A DNA stretch of 64,000 nucleotides from Rhynochetos jubatus (lineage: Eukaryota; Chordata; Aves; Eurypygiformes; Rhynochetidae). Of the stretch, positions 37,749 through 50,200 are shown piece after piece. The stretch's first letter is position 1, and each line of letters starts with the position of its first letter. The translations under genes and the position numbers were made by a program. The notes below the pieces were generated by a model. It was not told the origin of the DNA. It was given only the letters and a program-made list of their open reading frames with translations, and searched no databases. The stretch covers positions 20,080,774-20,144,773 of the forward strand of contig CM050664.1 in assembly GCA_027574665.1 (NCBI GenBank). Direction: 5' to 3'.

Positions 37749-40700
37749 AAAATTCATAGCTCATCCTTGAATTTGATGAAGTTAAAAAAAAAAATTACCT
37801 CTATAATGAAGTTCCAATGAAACAAAACCGTAGAGAAAACAGTCTGATGGAGCACAGGTGACTCAGTGGATTAGAATTAAAATTAAGCTCAGCATAATGG
37901 ATGCAGGTTAGTAAATACAAGGAACTGAGAAACCGGCCCTGTCAACCTCATGCCCCTTCACTAATGACAGGCATTGAAACGTTTTAACAATTGAGAAATC
38001 CCAAACAACAGAGGCAACATCCTTCAATTTAACATGCAGCAGAGGCATCTAAGTCCTGAAGGAGAGACTGTCTTTCCCTACAGATGTGAGGCATTCAGTC
38101 CTCTATCGCACAAGTCAAACTACAAAAGGCAAAAGGAAGTTTAAAGAAGTGCAAAGTTAGCTCAAAAGCTGCTGGAGGCATAGAGACTGTGGAAAGTAGG
38201 CATGAGCTGGAAAAAACAGCAGCGGGAAATCTTTGCAGTGGGATACAGGACACAGGTAAAAGCGTTATCTTGGAGGCCAGCAAGCTATGGGAGTTAGCCT
38301 GGCTTTTCAAATTGCTCCCAGGCATTGTCTGCTCTTGCTGGCAGAAACACATTTTTTCCACCCTGGAGAATAACACTGGCTGTAATACCTGTGCCCACTA
38401 TCTCCTGAACTCTATTGGTTCCTTGATGTGATTCTCCCCAACTGGGAAACTGTCTTCTCCTACCTGTCTGTTTGCTTCACAACCCTGACGTGAGAGCCGC
38501 AGAACTCGCAGAAAGGAACTTTTACGTCTCCACATTTTTGCGCTTTCGGAAAGAAGAAGAGGTTACATGCTTTTATGTACATAGACACAATCCTGACCTT
38601 TAGCTTGGTCCCAACCCTCTGATTCAATAGCTGGCACTCACTCTCTGAATCAGTAATGAACTAGAGGTTATGGCAGGGAGCACGCTGTGCTGTGGATATA
38701 CCACGTTTCAGAGAAGATAAGAAACTTAGACCTGCACCATTACAGAAGAGGCAAAGCATTTTCCTGGCAGCGCATTTTTATCTGGGGCTGAGGGCACGAA
38801 CCAGGACTGTGGATTCAGCCCTCACGTCCTGTACAAATGCCATTCGCGTAACTGCATTCTGCCTCCTCCGCTTTCAAGCTAAAAAGACACTTCTCACTTT
38901 CTGCTGTGAGGACGGCTCCTGTGCGGCACTAACCGGTTACTATATTTCACTCCAGCCGTGAATGCACTTTAGTGATGGATGAAGCAATCCCTGTGCATAT
39001 TTCCTGTAGCCGTGAGGTTTACAGAGCACTTTGGGAATCCCGAGAGGCTGACATGCTTATTGCAGCAAGCCCGGCCGACACCAACTGCTGTAGCAGGCTC
39101 AAAGAATAGCCTGCCCCAGAACATCACTATTTTTCTTTTTTCAACTGCAGCGTGCACTCCCCTTGCACAGTCTCGTTGTCTCCTTCCTGGACCGTTTGTT
39201 TGGAAGAACCTCTTGTTTCTCGGCATTGCTTGAACTCCTCCATCTCTCTGACCCCTGAGAGCTCTGAACCAAACACTGCCTTGGTGCGCCACCCGGGCTG
39301 GATGAATAAGATCGGTCAAGAAACTGAGATCCCTGATGGTTAGTCATCAAAGAGAATATCTTGAGTAGGAAAGGAGCATACCGTATGGGTAACCTTGACT
39401 TGTGGTCTCCAGTGATCCACAGCCAGCGTGCAGAGAAATCTGCTCTCTTGCACTGCAGTCCTCCGCAAGAGGGATTCGTTTCAGTTTTGGTTTAGAGAAG
39501 ATTTCATCCTCTGCTGCTGTGATCTCTTCCCACTGCGATCAATGACACCAAGCACCACGGAGACCGTGCTGCTGGCATGAACAGCTCTGCTGGGACAGGT
39601 CAGCCAGAGGTTTAATAAAAATATATGTTGAGGGACAGGAGAGGGAAGGGAAAAACGGCACACACAAAAGGTCTCTGTGCATGGGATGTGCAAGCAATGA
39701 AAAACAGATTTACCCAACTAGGTTAAATCAATGAATTAGCTCTCTGCTCAAAGAAAAAGTTATCATTAAAGGCTGTGCGCTATTCAGTAGCTCACTTTAC
39801 ATCTGAGAAAAGTCTGCAAAAATCCTCTTGCATTATCCTTAGCCTTATAGATTTTTTCTTTTCATCTGAGGCTCAGAGTGGGGATTACCCATTAAGGTGC
39901 AGTGGCCAAATCACATTCAATCTATTCTCTGTTAAAATGAGAAAGAGCTCTGGTCTTTCCTTTCCTCTTCCATCTCATTCCCTTCTTGTGTCCACATCCA
40001 AAGCATTTACCTCCAACTTTCAATAGGTACACAAGTCCTGAATATCAAAAGGACAGCCAGGATGATATCTAAATAACAATACTCACTTTTCTGTCCTACA
40101 GGCTCATCTGCTTCTCCAGCACCAAATACATTTGGAAGCTCATTTAAAATCTTAATCTACTTCTAACTCAGTAACGATGCCATCAGCGACCGCCAGTCAG
40201 CAGTGACCAACTTTGTCCTGCGCTGTTCCCATGATTTCACCCCCGCTTCCGTGCACATGGGTGTTGCTGTAACGGTGACAGCAGCACTGGCAGCTGGGTA
40301 GCAAAGCATCTGGGCTCAACCACACCGCAGTGCTTGAACATCTGCAGTGGCTCACATCTGGCCACCCCAATGCTTGACCTAGCAGTGCCAGCTGGAGCAC
40401 ATGTGCTGAGCGAGGGTTTGAGGAACCAAGAGCCAGCTCTGAGCTGAGCCAGACCTGCCTCTGCCCCTGCTCCTGGCACACCGGTGGGACCACAACCCAC
40501 AGGGGTTAAACAAGGGGGTTAACAACCACAGCTGGGGCGAGGTAATAAAGCCAAACACAAAAGAAATACCTTCACAGGCAGGTGAAGCACAAAACTATGG
40601 CAACAAACCTGCTTTTACCACACTGAGTTTTTATAGAAACATGTTTGCTTTCTCTGAACCACAGAACTCAGACTGTAAACATCTGCTCCTTCACACAGCC

Positions 40701-43700
40701 TCTCTCCCACAATGTTTTGATTTAGGTGTTTTCCTGTAATGTTTGCAACTTAAACACACCAGAACTGTGCCAAGGCTTCTGAAACATTCAAAGGGACTGG
40801 AGTTATTAAAAAAGTGAACCGTTAATAAACCCAAAGTCACTAAACCAAACTTACAAGAACCCTGGCATCACTCGGAAGCATTCCAAAGCAGAAGAGCTGG
40901 AAGTACCTTGAAAGCATCTTTCCAGTTAAAACTAAAATGATCTTTTCAGCATGAGACCTACTGAAGTTTCTTGACCCCTTGGGTATTACAATTTTCCTTC
41001 TAGACAGCCATGTGTCAGTTAGAACATCAAAGTATTTTACCTGGTAGACATTATCAACAGTTGCTTCCGGGAGTTAGCGAAGTGGAAGCATGGCATGGCT
41101 GTCGTTCTCACAGTGCTGTTTATTCTGCTGCTCTATTCATTTTATGTATTTGTATTAAGATTCCAAAACAAAAAAAGTCAATTATGGCTTACTGGGAATT
41201 ATGAAGAACTTGTGTCATTGGGCTCCTGGTTTAGTTACCAATACAAATAGATGTGCAGCACTAAGTGAAAGGTAAAGCCATAAAGCAAGGTTTGCATTAT
41301 TTGCAGCCGCTCAGAGTGGAAAAAAACAAATGTAAAGAAAAGCAAAAGAGATTTTTATTAATGCTTTTGATGGCTTAGAAAAAAGTCCCTTAATCATAAC
41401 ATTGTAAACAAGGAAGTTCTACAGCAGTATTTAAAAATATCTGAAATTGTTTCAGGAGCCCCATTGATTTGAATTAGGCAGCTGCATAATCACAGGGGCT
41501 GCAATTTTAATGAACATTTCAACAGGAAATGTTTTGCTGATTATATGGATCAAAACAGGAAAGATCCAAATGCTACAGCTCCTTTTTTTGTTGTTTTGTT
41601 TATTACCTTGGTGTGCATATCCAAACCAAGTCTAGAACTACCACAGAACTTACCTGACTGCCTCTCGCTTGTTGGCGGCAGCTCCCAATGCTTCTGGCTG
41701 CAACTCTGATCTTCCTGTCTTGATTCATGTCATTAGGCACAGCATTTCGAAAAATAATTACTGATTCAATCAGATTTTACACTGGGTCAAGTGACTGGAA
41801 ACTTCAATGCTGTGCTGCAGTTTTCCCTTAACATACTTTAGGGCATGTTATATATACTTAATTAGATAATGTTTATACAGTGCTTTGAAGAAATAGGAAA
41901 CTCTGTGAGGGCTAGGTCACGTTTTCTAGGAGAGCAGTGTTGAGAGAGCGCGGGCACTGAGGGAGAACAAAGCTCGGAGAAACTGAACACCACCTTGTTC
42001 TCAGGAAGGTTTCAGGACATCTGAGAAAAAAATAGGCCAGCAGCTTCCAGCATCTAGGCACTAAGAAACAGAAGTTGTAAAACATGGGAGGCTGCAAAGG
42101 CACTTAAATGACAGTGTTGCTGATACTGATGTGAGAAGAGCGGTAACAGAGTCAGAAAGGCAGCAGCACCGACACAGAAGAAAAACCACGTATACACAAG
42201 CACAAGGCATTGATTATTGCTCTGTTAAGGCCATTTGCAAGATAAAGATTCAGACAGAGTTGCAGGCCTTGATGAAACAAAAAACGAACGCACTCCACTC
42301 CTGTGAACACTCTGATTCGCAAGAGTGGGAACTAATGGAATGAAAGCATCTCGTTTCCTATTATTTTGTAGTGAGGGAAGCAGGGCTCGTTTTGCCAAAG
42401 CAGACTGCTTTGTCAGCTGCATGCTAAAATACTAAAATACAGTGCAAAATACAAAAATGTGTTCACAAAAGTCTTCCTAGCAGAAAGAGGGGCCAGTGCC
42501 CAGTATTCACCAGGCTAGGTCCCCAGAGCAAGCTCCAAACGGGATTCAGCTCACAAAGAGAGGGACCGGTTCTCCCGTGGATCAGGATGAGGCACCACAC
42601 ACGTCCACACAAAGGGCATCTGATCCAAACCTCTGTTAAAAGAATCTGGAGAGCAACAAAGCAAGCTGTGGCTAAATCCACTCGGAATGGCAATGAGCAA
42701 ATGATGTTGCATCCAGCCATTTGCCTCCCTACGGGCCAAGCGGCACAGAGAGTGCTCCAAAGAGTTTCCAGCAAGCAATGAAAGCAAACAATGTATGCAG
42801 GGAGCTTTAAAAACGTTTGCAGAGAGCCCCAAGCTTCTGTTCTGTGTGGTTTTTTTATTTTTTTTATTTGCCTATAACTAAATTACATGATTTCTTTGCA
42901 AGTCTAATTAAGCAGTTAATTGATGCTGGTGCCCTTTAGCATCTGGCATTTAAGATTAAGTAAATAATAGAGAAAAGTGCATGCAGCACCCAGCAATAAT
43001 TAAACACAGCAAGAGTTTGTTCCCCCACCCTTCCCCATTTTAACCTGTTAAGTATAAATCTGCAAGGATAACTGTCTTTAATAGCCTCAAATACACTTAC
43101 ACACCATATAATGATACTTGACAACAGTGTTTTTCCTCTCAGGGATGGTGGATAGTAGGTGTATCCTTGATCTTAACCAGTAGGTTTTATTTTACACCTT
43201 CCACTCAGGGGAAGGAAGAGCTTCCCCAGCACAACTCTACCCAGCTGAAGAGCATGTAAATGGATCTTTATGGGAACATAGTTTTGAACCCAGGCGTCTT
43301 GGGATCATGCACTGAAGATTTGTGGTCAAATGTCTCCCTTTCTCATGTGCTCACTGCTTCCCGATGGTCCATACTGTGTTATTCATCCATTTACTGTGGA
43401 AACAGACCATGGAAAAGCTTTCCTATTAGTCTTCTACTAGAAAGACTGAATTATATAAAATAAAGCAATATGAAAAAAAAAGCCCTTTGGACAAAAAAAG
43501 GCATCCAGAATTCTAGACATCACTACAGAACATGGATTCAGCTGGGGGGAATCGGCGTTATCTGTAGGCATTTTCAGGCACCGAAACGCTGGTGTGAGGC
43601 TCACTGTGCACTGCGACACAGGCACCTCAACTCACTGCTCGGAGGAAAGGAGGGATGATTTCATGTACAGAAAGTCTGATCAGGAGACACATCAGCTGGG

Positions 43701-43739
43701 GACATAAGCCCTGGCTATATTTAAGGTACGCTTGAGAAG
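37749..43739. other. Intronic, nothing recognised
   Basis: Six kilobases of apparently unique, AT-leaning sequence with chance frames up to 116 codons (38969-39319 minus). I see no repeat family or gene in it. Confidence 0.55.
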
Positions 43740-44519
43740 TGAGCAAGTGTGAACCTCATGAGGTTCAACAAGGCCAAGAGCAGGGTCCTGCACCTGCGCT
43801 GGGGCAGCCCCCAGTATCAGTCAGCATCAGTCCCAGCTGGGGAATGAAGGGATTGAGAGCAGGACCTGGGGGTACTGGCAGATGAAAAGCTGGACATGAG
43901 TCAATGATATGCACTCAGAGCCCAGAAAGCCAACGTCATCCTGGGCTGCATCAAAAGAAGGAGAGACATGATTCTCCCCCTCTGCTCTACCCTGGTGAGA
44001 CCCTACCAGCAGTTCTGCATCCAGCTCTGGAGCCCTCAGCACAGGAAAGACATGGACCTGTTGGAGCAAGTCCAGAGGAGGCCACGAAGATGCTCTGAGG
44101 ACTGGAGCCCCTCTGCTATGGGGACAGGCTGGGAGAGTTGGAGGCGTTCAGTCTGGAGAAGAGAAGGCTCCGGGGAGGCCTTATAGCACCTTCCAGTACT
44201 TACAAGGGCTTATAAGAAAGACAAGGACAGAATTTATAGTAGAGCCGTTGTGATAGGACACGGGGTAATGGTTTTAAACTAGTATCTAGTGTGAATCTAT
44301 GCTATTTATGAAAGAAATGTTTTACAGTGAGGGTGGTGAGACACTGGCACAGGTTGCCCAGAGAGGTGGGAGATGCCCCATCCCTGGAAGCATTCACAGT
44401 CAGGTTGGATGGAGCTCTGAGCAACCTGATCCAGCTGAAGACATCCCTGCCCATGGCAGGGGGGTTGGAGTAGACAGCCTTTAAAAGTCCTTTCCAACCC
44501 AAACCATTCTCTGATTCTA
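43740..44519 (+). repeat. CR1 LINE, 5'-truncated copy with 3' end
   Basis: About 780 bases covering the end of ORF2 and the 3' region. Recognisable coding remnants in different frames are NLMRFNKAK (at the left end), LDMSQ, CILGCIK-like, ILPLCSTLVRPYQQFCIQLW, SPQHRKDMDLLEQVQRR and FSLEKRRLRG. The 3' part has GGTTGCCCAGAGAGG, CCCCATCCCTGGAAGC and CCATGGCAGGGGGGTTGGAG, and ends in CATTCTCTGATTCTAC, two degenerate copies of the terminal 8-mer. Frameshifts show it is dead. Orientation is antisense to MAD1L1. Confidence 0.95.
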
Positions 44520-47500
44520 CAATTTTATACATGTAGAACACTGCACTATTTGCAGTCTGAGCTTAAGAGTCCAGTTTCCTCAGAGGGCCAGATACTCAAA
44601 TTGTAACACCTACTCCAAGAAACTCCTGCACTAAGAAAATCTGGAATAGCTATGGCAGACTCACCTTCTGTTGCTCCCCCGACAAGCCCACTTAGGAGCA
44701 TGAAGCCTGATGCTCCAGCAGGTTAATGTGAGTCAGGCTGCCTCTCTAATTCAGCTCTGATTTAAAGTAACAACAGTACGAGAGGTTTTCAGTTCTTCCA
44801 GAGCTGCCTGACGGAAGGAATTGCTGCCCAAAGATTAGTGCCTCAAACTCTTTAGACTTGGCAAGCAAGAAAAGCTAGCGTGGAGACTCATGCCCACCTC
44901 CCATGGGTGCTGCGAGCCTGAATTAGTACCTCTAGCATACTCGGAGACCTTTGGAAAGAGGGTGCCACAGAAGTGGAAAATATTATCATCATTATGCCTG
45001 CCACCACAAGTGCTGGCATTCAAGGCAGAGACTTCACAGCAGATGGTGAAGTCGCGAGCACGGCTGGCTGCAGTTATAATTTCCCTCATCACAGACTCTC
45101 CTTGTTGGAGCAGGCTTCACCCTCTTGATGTCTGAAGAGCAAAACAGAACCCGCGCTGACAAGACTGCATCGCGCCGGTCAGTACTGCTGACACATTCAA
45201 ACCGGCCAGCACTCAAACCACTAGAAAGTAAATCATCCAAGGGACTTTCTAATTAAAAAGAGCTTCACTTTCAAGGCCACGCGTTCTCCCGCCTGTCACA
45301 GCTAGCCCTCCCCTGGATTCTGATCATTAAGGGGAAACAACAAAGAATTAGTCAGCTTTTGTTAAGTGTCAAACATTCCCACTCTAAACCACGCACAAAA
45401 CAAGGAGAGACATTTCATAGCTCTCCGAGCAACTTTATACCTTCCTAAACACTATTCCTGTACCTCTTGCTAATTGCTCACTTGCCCTGGTTTTATGGAA
45501 CAGGCTGGCTCACCACCCTCGACAGAGGGGAACAGAAGCCTTTAGCATGCTGCAGAAGTGGGATACGCATAGTTCTAATTTTTTAATCTTATTTATTTCT
45601 AACTGTTGGAGTTAGGCTAGGATTCAGAACTACCCGAGGCGCAACTAAGATAACATTAGTCTTAAATCTGTTCCCAAGTGCTGCAAGCATCCTCTCCATT
45701 TGGCGTAGGACATCACCTTGCAGATGGAACTTTGCACACATGGGAATGGCCTGCTTAAAATTTTTCATTTCACCAAAAACTTCTAGGCACTCCAGAATAC
45801 AAGCACCGGGAAATGCTCCCCTCCTCTTCCTGTGGGGTTTTCAGGTTGTAAAATGTGAAGGATCCTATAGTGGAAACAAATGCTTTGAAATGGAAGTGAA
45901 GACTAATTTCCACTGCTTCTCTGGCACTATGGGAGTCCAAATACATCCTGCGGGGCACTTGCAAACACATCAGCACGCTGCCCACCTACCCCGAAAGGGG
46001 CATTATCACGGGAACAACCTGACCAGGAGTTAGTTCAAACGGCGGCTGATGGTGAAAACGCCTTTAGCCCACATCTGTTACGCAGCTCTAGCGCCACCAG
46101 TTCTTTCTTTTTACTGCTTTTGTAAAACAAGATGGAAAGCTTCCCCTCGCCTAAGTTCTGCCTCGTTTCAGGGAAGCCATCGCACTGTGGCAGTCTGAAC
46201 GGGGAATCACACGCCATCATTACCAGCCTGTTCAGAAAACCCTGGCTGAGGCTTTCAGAGCTGCGCGTCGCCTTTGACGCCATGAGATTTCTGATGACAC
46301 ATCCACAGTCTCTAGCGAAGGTGGATGCTGCCGCTGCCTCCGGCCCTTCCTTGCGGAAGTCTCTGATCTATTTAACTTAAATACTTGTGCTGCACACCTA
46401 CGACGGTATCTGATCATCGCACAAGGCTACTTCACAAAGTTGCATACCTGCCCAATAACCCACCGTGCTACAGCACTCCAACAGGACACATCAAGACTGT
46501 CAGTTCCATACAGGCAGAAACACACTTGCACAGCAAGAGAGTGAAAAGGCAATTTGTGAATCTGATTTCAAGCAGCTTTTCATCTGTCTGATTTTCATCC
46601 ATGGAGCTGGATGCATAGAAAGAATGAATATGCTGTTCCCTAATGGGGGTTGGATTGACTTACTGCTCTCTAGCTGGAGATCATGACAGATAGCCTGGCA
46701 CTAAAGTGGAGACAACGTGGAAACACTGAAATAGGGAGTGAAGACTGCATCAGCTGATGCTCAGAAATCCCTGATGAACGTGCCGACTTTCTCCTGAGTT
46801 TAAGACTTGTTGTGATTTAACCCTGGAGATGACCAGATCAAAGCCACTGCCATGAAGAATGCTGCATCTCCTTACTGATCTGTGTCATGCCAAGAGCTCA
46901 CCACGGCAGTGCTCCGGCCGCTGTACTGTTTACCGGCAGATTCCCCATGGGACTGCAAGCTGCTGACTTTTTCCAAACAAGCACCACTGGACAAGCTGCC
47001 CAGAGTACCTGGACCTTAGCAAACCAGATCAATAGGTGTGAATACTTCACACCTTCTCTCCCTTCCTATTGACATTCCTGTGTCAGCACCACATTCAAAA
47101 GGCTATCAGTACGCTATCACATCATGGTACTGATGTCAGCGCCATGATTAAGACGACAAAGTAATTACAAGTGTCTGCTTTTATACGCTGATTGCTTTCC
47201 AAATAAATGTTCTCCATTCCAAATAAATCCACGGTGGATTAACAATTCTCCTACTCGCTCACCGCCTAGAATGTATTTGATTAGAAAAGCCTGATCAAAA
47301 CTCTGCTTGACCATTTTTCAGCACTTCACTATTTTTCTTTTCCTCATCAGGAAGAAAAGTGTATCCATTAGTTAACCTTTTCAAACACATTCGTTTTGTA
47401 GTCTAATTCAAAGAAGGATTATAAAAAGATCGTCAGACTTGGCATGTGAATAGCTTTTTGTGAGCTCAGGGAACAAGCATTCATATATCAGAACATCAGC

Positions 47501-49554
47501 GCGGGGAGATAAGGGTAGCTGTATCCGTGCACGCTTATCTGAATGCAAGATCAGTACTGAGAAACCAGCATAAACACCAAGCACAGAATCCATATATTGA
47601 TGTAATTCTTAGTGCTACTAGTGCATTTGTGTGAATTTGCAATTAAATAAAGCTTATTCCTTAAACAGAAACCAAGAAGTTAAGGATATAATTCAAGGTC
47701 TATTGAGATCAACAGGAATTTTTTCCATTGCATTTGAATACAGCTCCCTCCCCCTCTCTCCCAACGTGTCTACTAGAATACCGAGAAAGAATTACCTAGC
47801 ATTTGTTTGTACTCTTTTTAAACAGACCAAGAAATTCTCCATTCTCTCAGTCTGCTTTCTAAGCCAGCAAATCCAGAGCTCTCCCTTCTTCCATGGCTAA
47901 CGTTTCATGTATTTTGATCCACATTGGTTTCATACCAAATAAAGTCATTCAAAATACTAGAAATACAGGTGGGTGACAAATGAACTGATGCAGGAAACAT
48001 AACTTTGAATCTCCTCACTTTTATGCAATTAAAATATCAACTTAATTGTTAGATCTGTGTGGCTTCTCTCATTTTAATATGTAAATCAGACTGTATTACT
48101 CTATAGCTCAAAGAATGTGTTACTTGGCTTACTTGATTAGGCTGGGAATTGCTGGTCCTGCTGTCACCATGTTTACACTTTAGTGACAAGTTTGCACATC
48201 AAATTCACATAATGCAATGTCATCAACTTACTCATCAAATATAAACTTCTTAAATACAGCCGCTGCTTTTGAATATTGAAACACCCTTATTTTACCTCAT
48301 TTACAGCCCCTAAATAATCAGACTTAGTCAAAAGAAAAATTGGGAACACAACTGGAAAACAGTATTTCCCAGGGAAAACAGCTTCCCACACACAGACAGA
48401 TAGGTAAACCAGAAAAACAGCCCCTGCGAAAAGTTATCCTTCAGCTTCTAAATTTTAGTTGCACATGTTTCTCCTTTAAAACGTGGAACGAGTAGAGATG
48501 CTTTATTTCTCAGTCTCTACACATTCACCCACCTCATTTGGGATTCAGTGTTAAGGAGTCCCTATTTATTCTGTGAAGACAGCCAGATTTCAGCTCCCGG
48601 CCACGTATTCTTACCTGGAAATTGAAGTGAGGACTCCAGAGAAAACCAGCAAATTCAGTAAATTTTTTCCCCGTTATGAACCTCCCACAGCAAGAATAGC
48701 GCCATCTTGGACAGTATAGAGAGGGAAAGCGTAAATAAGTTCAGTACTTTCCTATTCCTGTCATCCTTCCTGAATCTAACAAGCATCCCCAACCAAGGGC
48801 ACATTCCCCTTGCCAGCACAAGGCTTTTCAAGATGTTCCTGGTAACCTTGACACCCATTGCAAAGTGCCTCTCCCAGATTCCCACTACTCTACGGTTCAC
48901 AACGGCATCGAGCTTTAATTTCCAGGAGAAAAAATATACCAACAAGATGCAGAGCAGAGATCTGAGGCTCTCCCCTGCCGGCAGGCTGGTTTTTCTCATG
49001 TCAGGAAAATAGTGATGGCCTGAATTTGAGACATCAGCACAAGCCTTTCTTCTCAATCCTGCTGATGAATGAAAGAGCATTTTCAATTGTGTACATCCAC
49101 AGGCCTTGTGGCACATTGCTCCGAATCAAAAGCTGCACTCTGATGCAAACTGCTGTAAGAGGCAGCTCATATCACAACCCACAGGATCCAAAGGGCAGCT
49201 GCAGATAATACTGCATTTCCTGCCCTTCGGGAGAAACGCTGGACTGGAGAGATCTAGCGGCAGCATCCTGACTGCGACACAGCCACCAAGAAGGCAACAC
49301 CCAAGTAACGAGTGCTTGACCCAAACACCCAAGCAGGAAAACACAACCGCCAAAGTTTACCAAGACCATAAAGCTCAACAGCCTGTTGGCTTCTCTCTGG
49401 TTGATAAAAAGACCATCAGCACAGCATGATAGGGGAGAACCAGAGGGATGTAGAACTACACTACAAAGGGTGCTTGCTATCTGATGCATGGCAGTTGTTG
49501 TATGGTATAAATCTGATGGTGTTTTATAGGGATTTGGCAAGTGGCAAGGGACTC
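44520..49554. other. Intronic, with a twin-motif site near 47.2 kb
   Basis: No gene or named repeat. Candidate regulatory features are the exact repeat TTCCAAATAAAT at 47197 and 47217 and a CpG-containing patch at 46255-46340 (CTGCGCGTCGCCTTTGACGCC). A 153-codon minus frame at 48655-49116 has no domain. Confidence 0.55.
47100..47270. promoter_or_regulatory. Candidate conserved element with paired CCAAATAAAT words
   Basis: TTCCAAATAAAT occurs at 47197-47208 and again at 47217-47228, exactly 20 bases apart, about two helical turns. Nearby are GTAATTACAAG, CCACGGTGGATTAACAATT and TGATGTCAGCGCCATGATTA. The block looks like a motif-dense enhancer, but the judgement rests on motif content alone. 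Confidence 0.22.
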
Positions 49555-50200
49555 AGGAGGAAGGTTTCAGAGCATGGGTCCCTCTCAACAGGGAGCCATC
49601 CTTCAGGAGCAGCCTGCTCCAGCCTGCATCCTCCCAGGGTCACAAGTCCTGCCAGCAAACCTGCTCCAGCCTGGGCTCCTCTATCCATGGGGCCACAGCT
49701 CCTGCCAGGAGCCTGCTCCAGTGCGGGCTGCCCACGGGGTCACAGCCTCCTTTGAGCATCCCCCTGCTCTGGTGTGGGGTCCTTCCTGGGCTGCAGGTGG
49801 GTCTGTGCTCCCCCAAGACCCTCCGTAGCTGCAGGGCACAGCTGGCCTCACCATGGGCTGCACCATGAGCTGCCAGGAAATCTCTGCTCTAGTTCCTGGA
49901 GCACCTTCTCCCCTCCTTTTCCACTGACCTGGGTGTCTGTAGGGTTGTTGCTCTCACATATTCTCGCTTCTCTCTCTGACTGCAATTTCCCTTGCCCGTT
50001 TTTTTCCCCCCTTCTTCACTACATTATCCCAGAGGTTCTACCATTGTCCCTGATGGGCTCAGCCCTGGCCAGTGGTGGGTCTGTATTGGAGCTGGCTGCG
50101 TCAGACACAGGGGAAACTTTCAGCAGCCTCACCCAGGAGCCACCCCTGTAGCCCCCTTCTACAAAAACCTTGCCATGCAAACCCAATACAACTGCCACTA
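49555..50200 (-). repeat. Probable avian endogenous retrovirus LTR fragment
   Basis: Read on the minus strand, the segment starts near a TTGTATTGGGTTTGCATGGC word, continues through GGGGGCTACAGGGGTGGCTC and CTCTGGGATAATGTAGTG, and then enters imperfect tandem repeats of roughly 50-65 bases built on '(C)TGGAGCAGG...CTGTGACCCC' and 'CTGCAGCCC'. I recall this architecture from a common avian LTR family, possibly ERVL-type. No coding part is present and the distal end is missing, so it looks like a truncated solo LTR. Family assignment is from memory. Confidence 0.7.
49590..49900 (-). repeat. Degenerate tandem repeats inside the LTR
   Basis: On the plus strand the words CTGCTCCAG, CTGCCAGCA/GGA and GGGTCACAG or GGCCACAGC recur about every 50-65 bases (around 49615, 49665, 49705 and 49750). 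Unit lengths vary and substitutions are many. This is part of the LTR, not an independent satellite. Confidence 0.6.

Noticed and set aside
43904-44186. Open frames of 61-72 codons near 44 kb as genes
   Set aside because: They are frameshifted remnants of the CR1 reverse transcriptase C-terminus.
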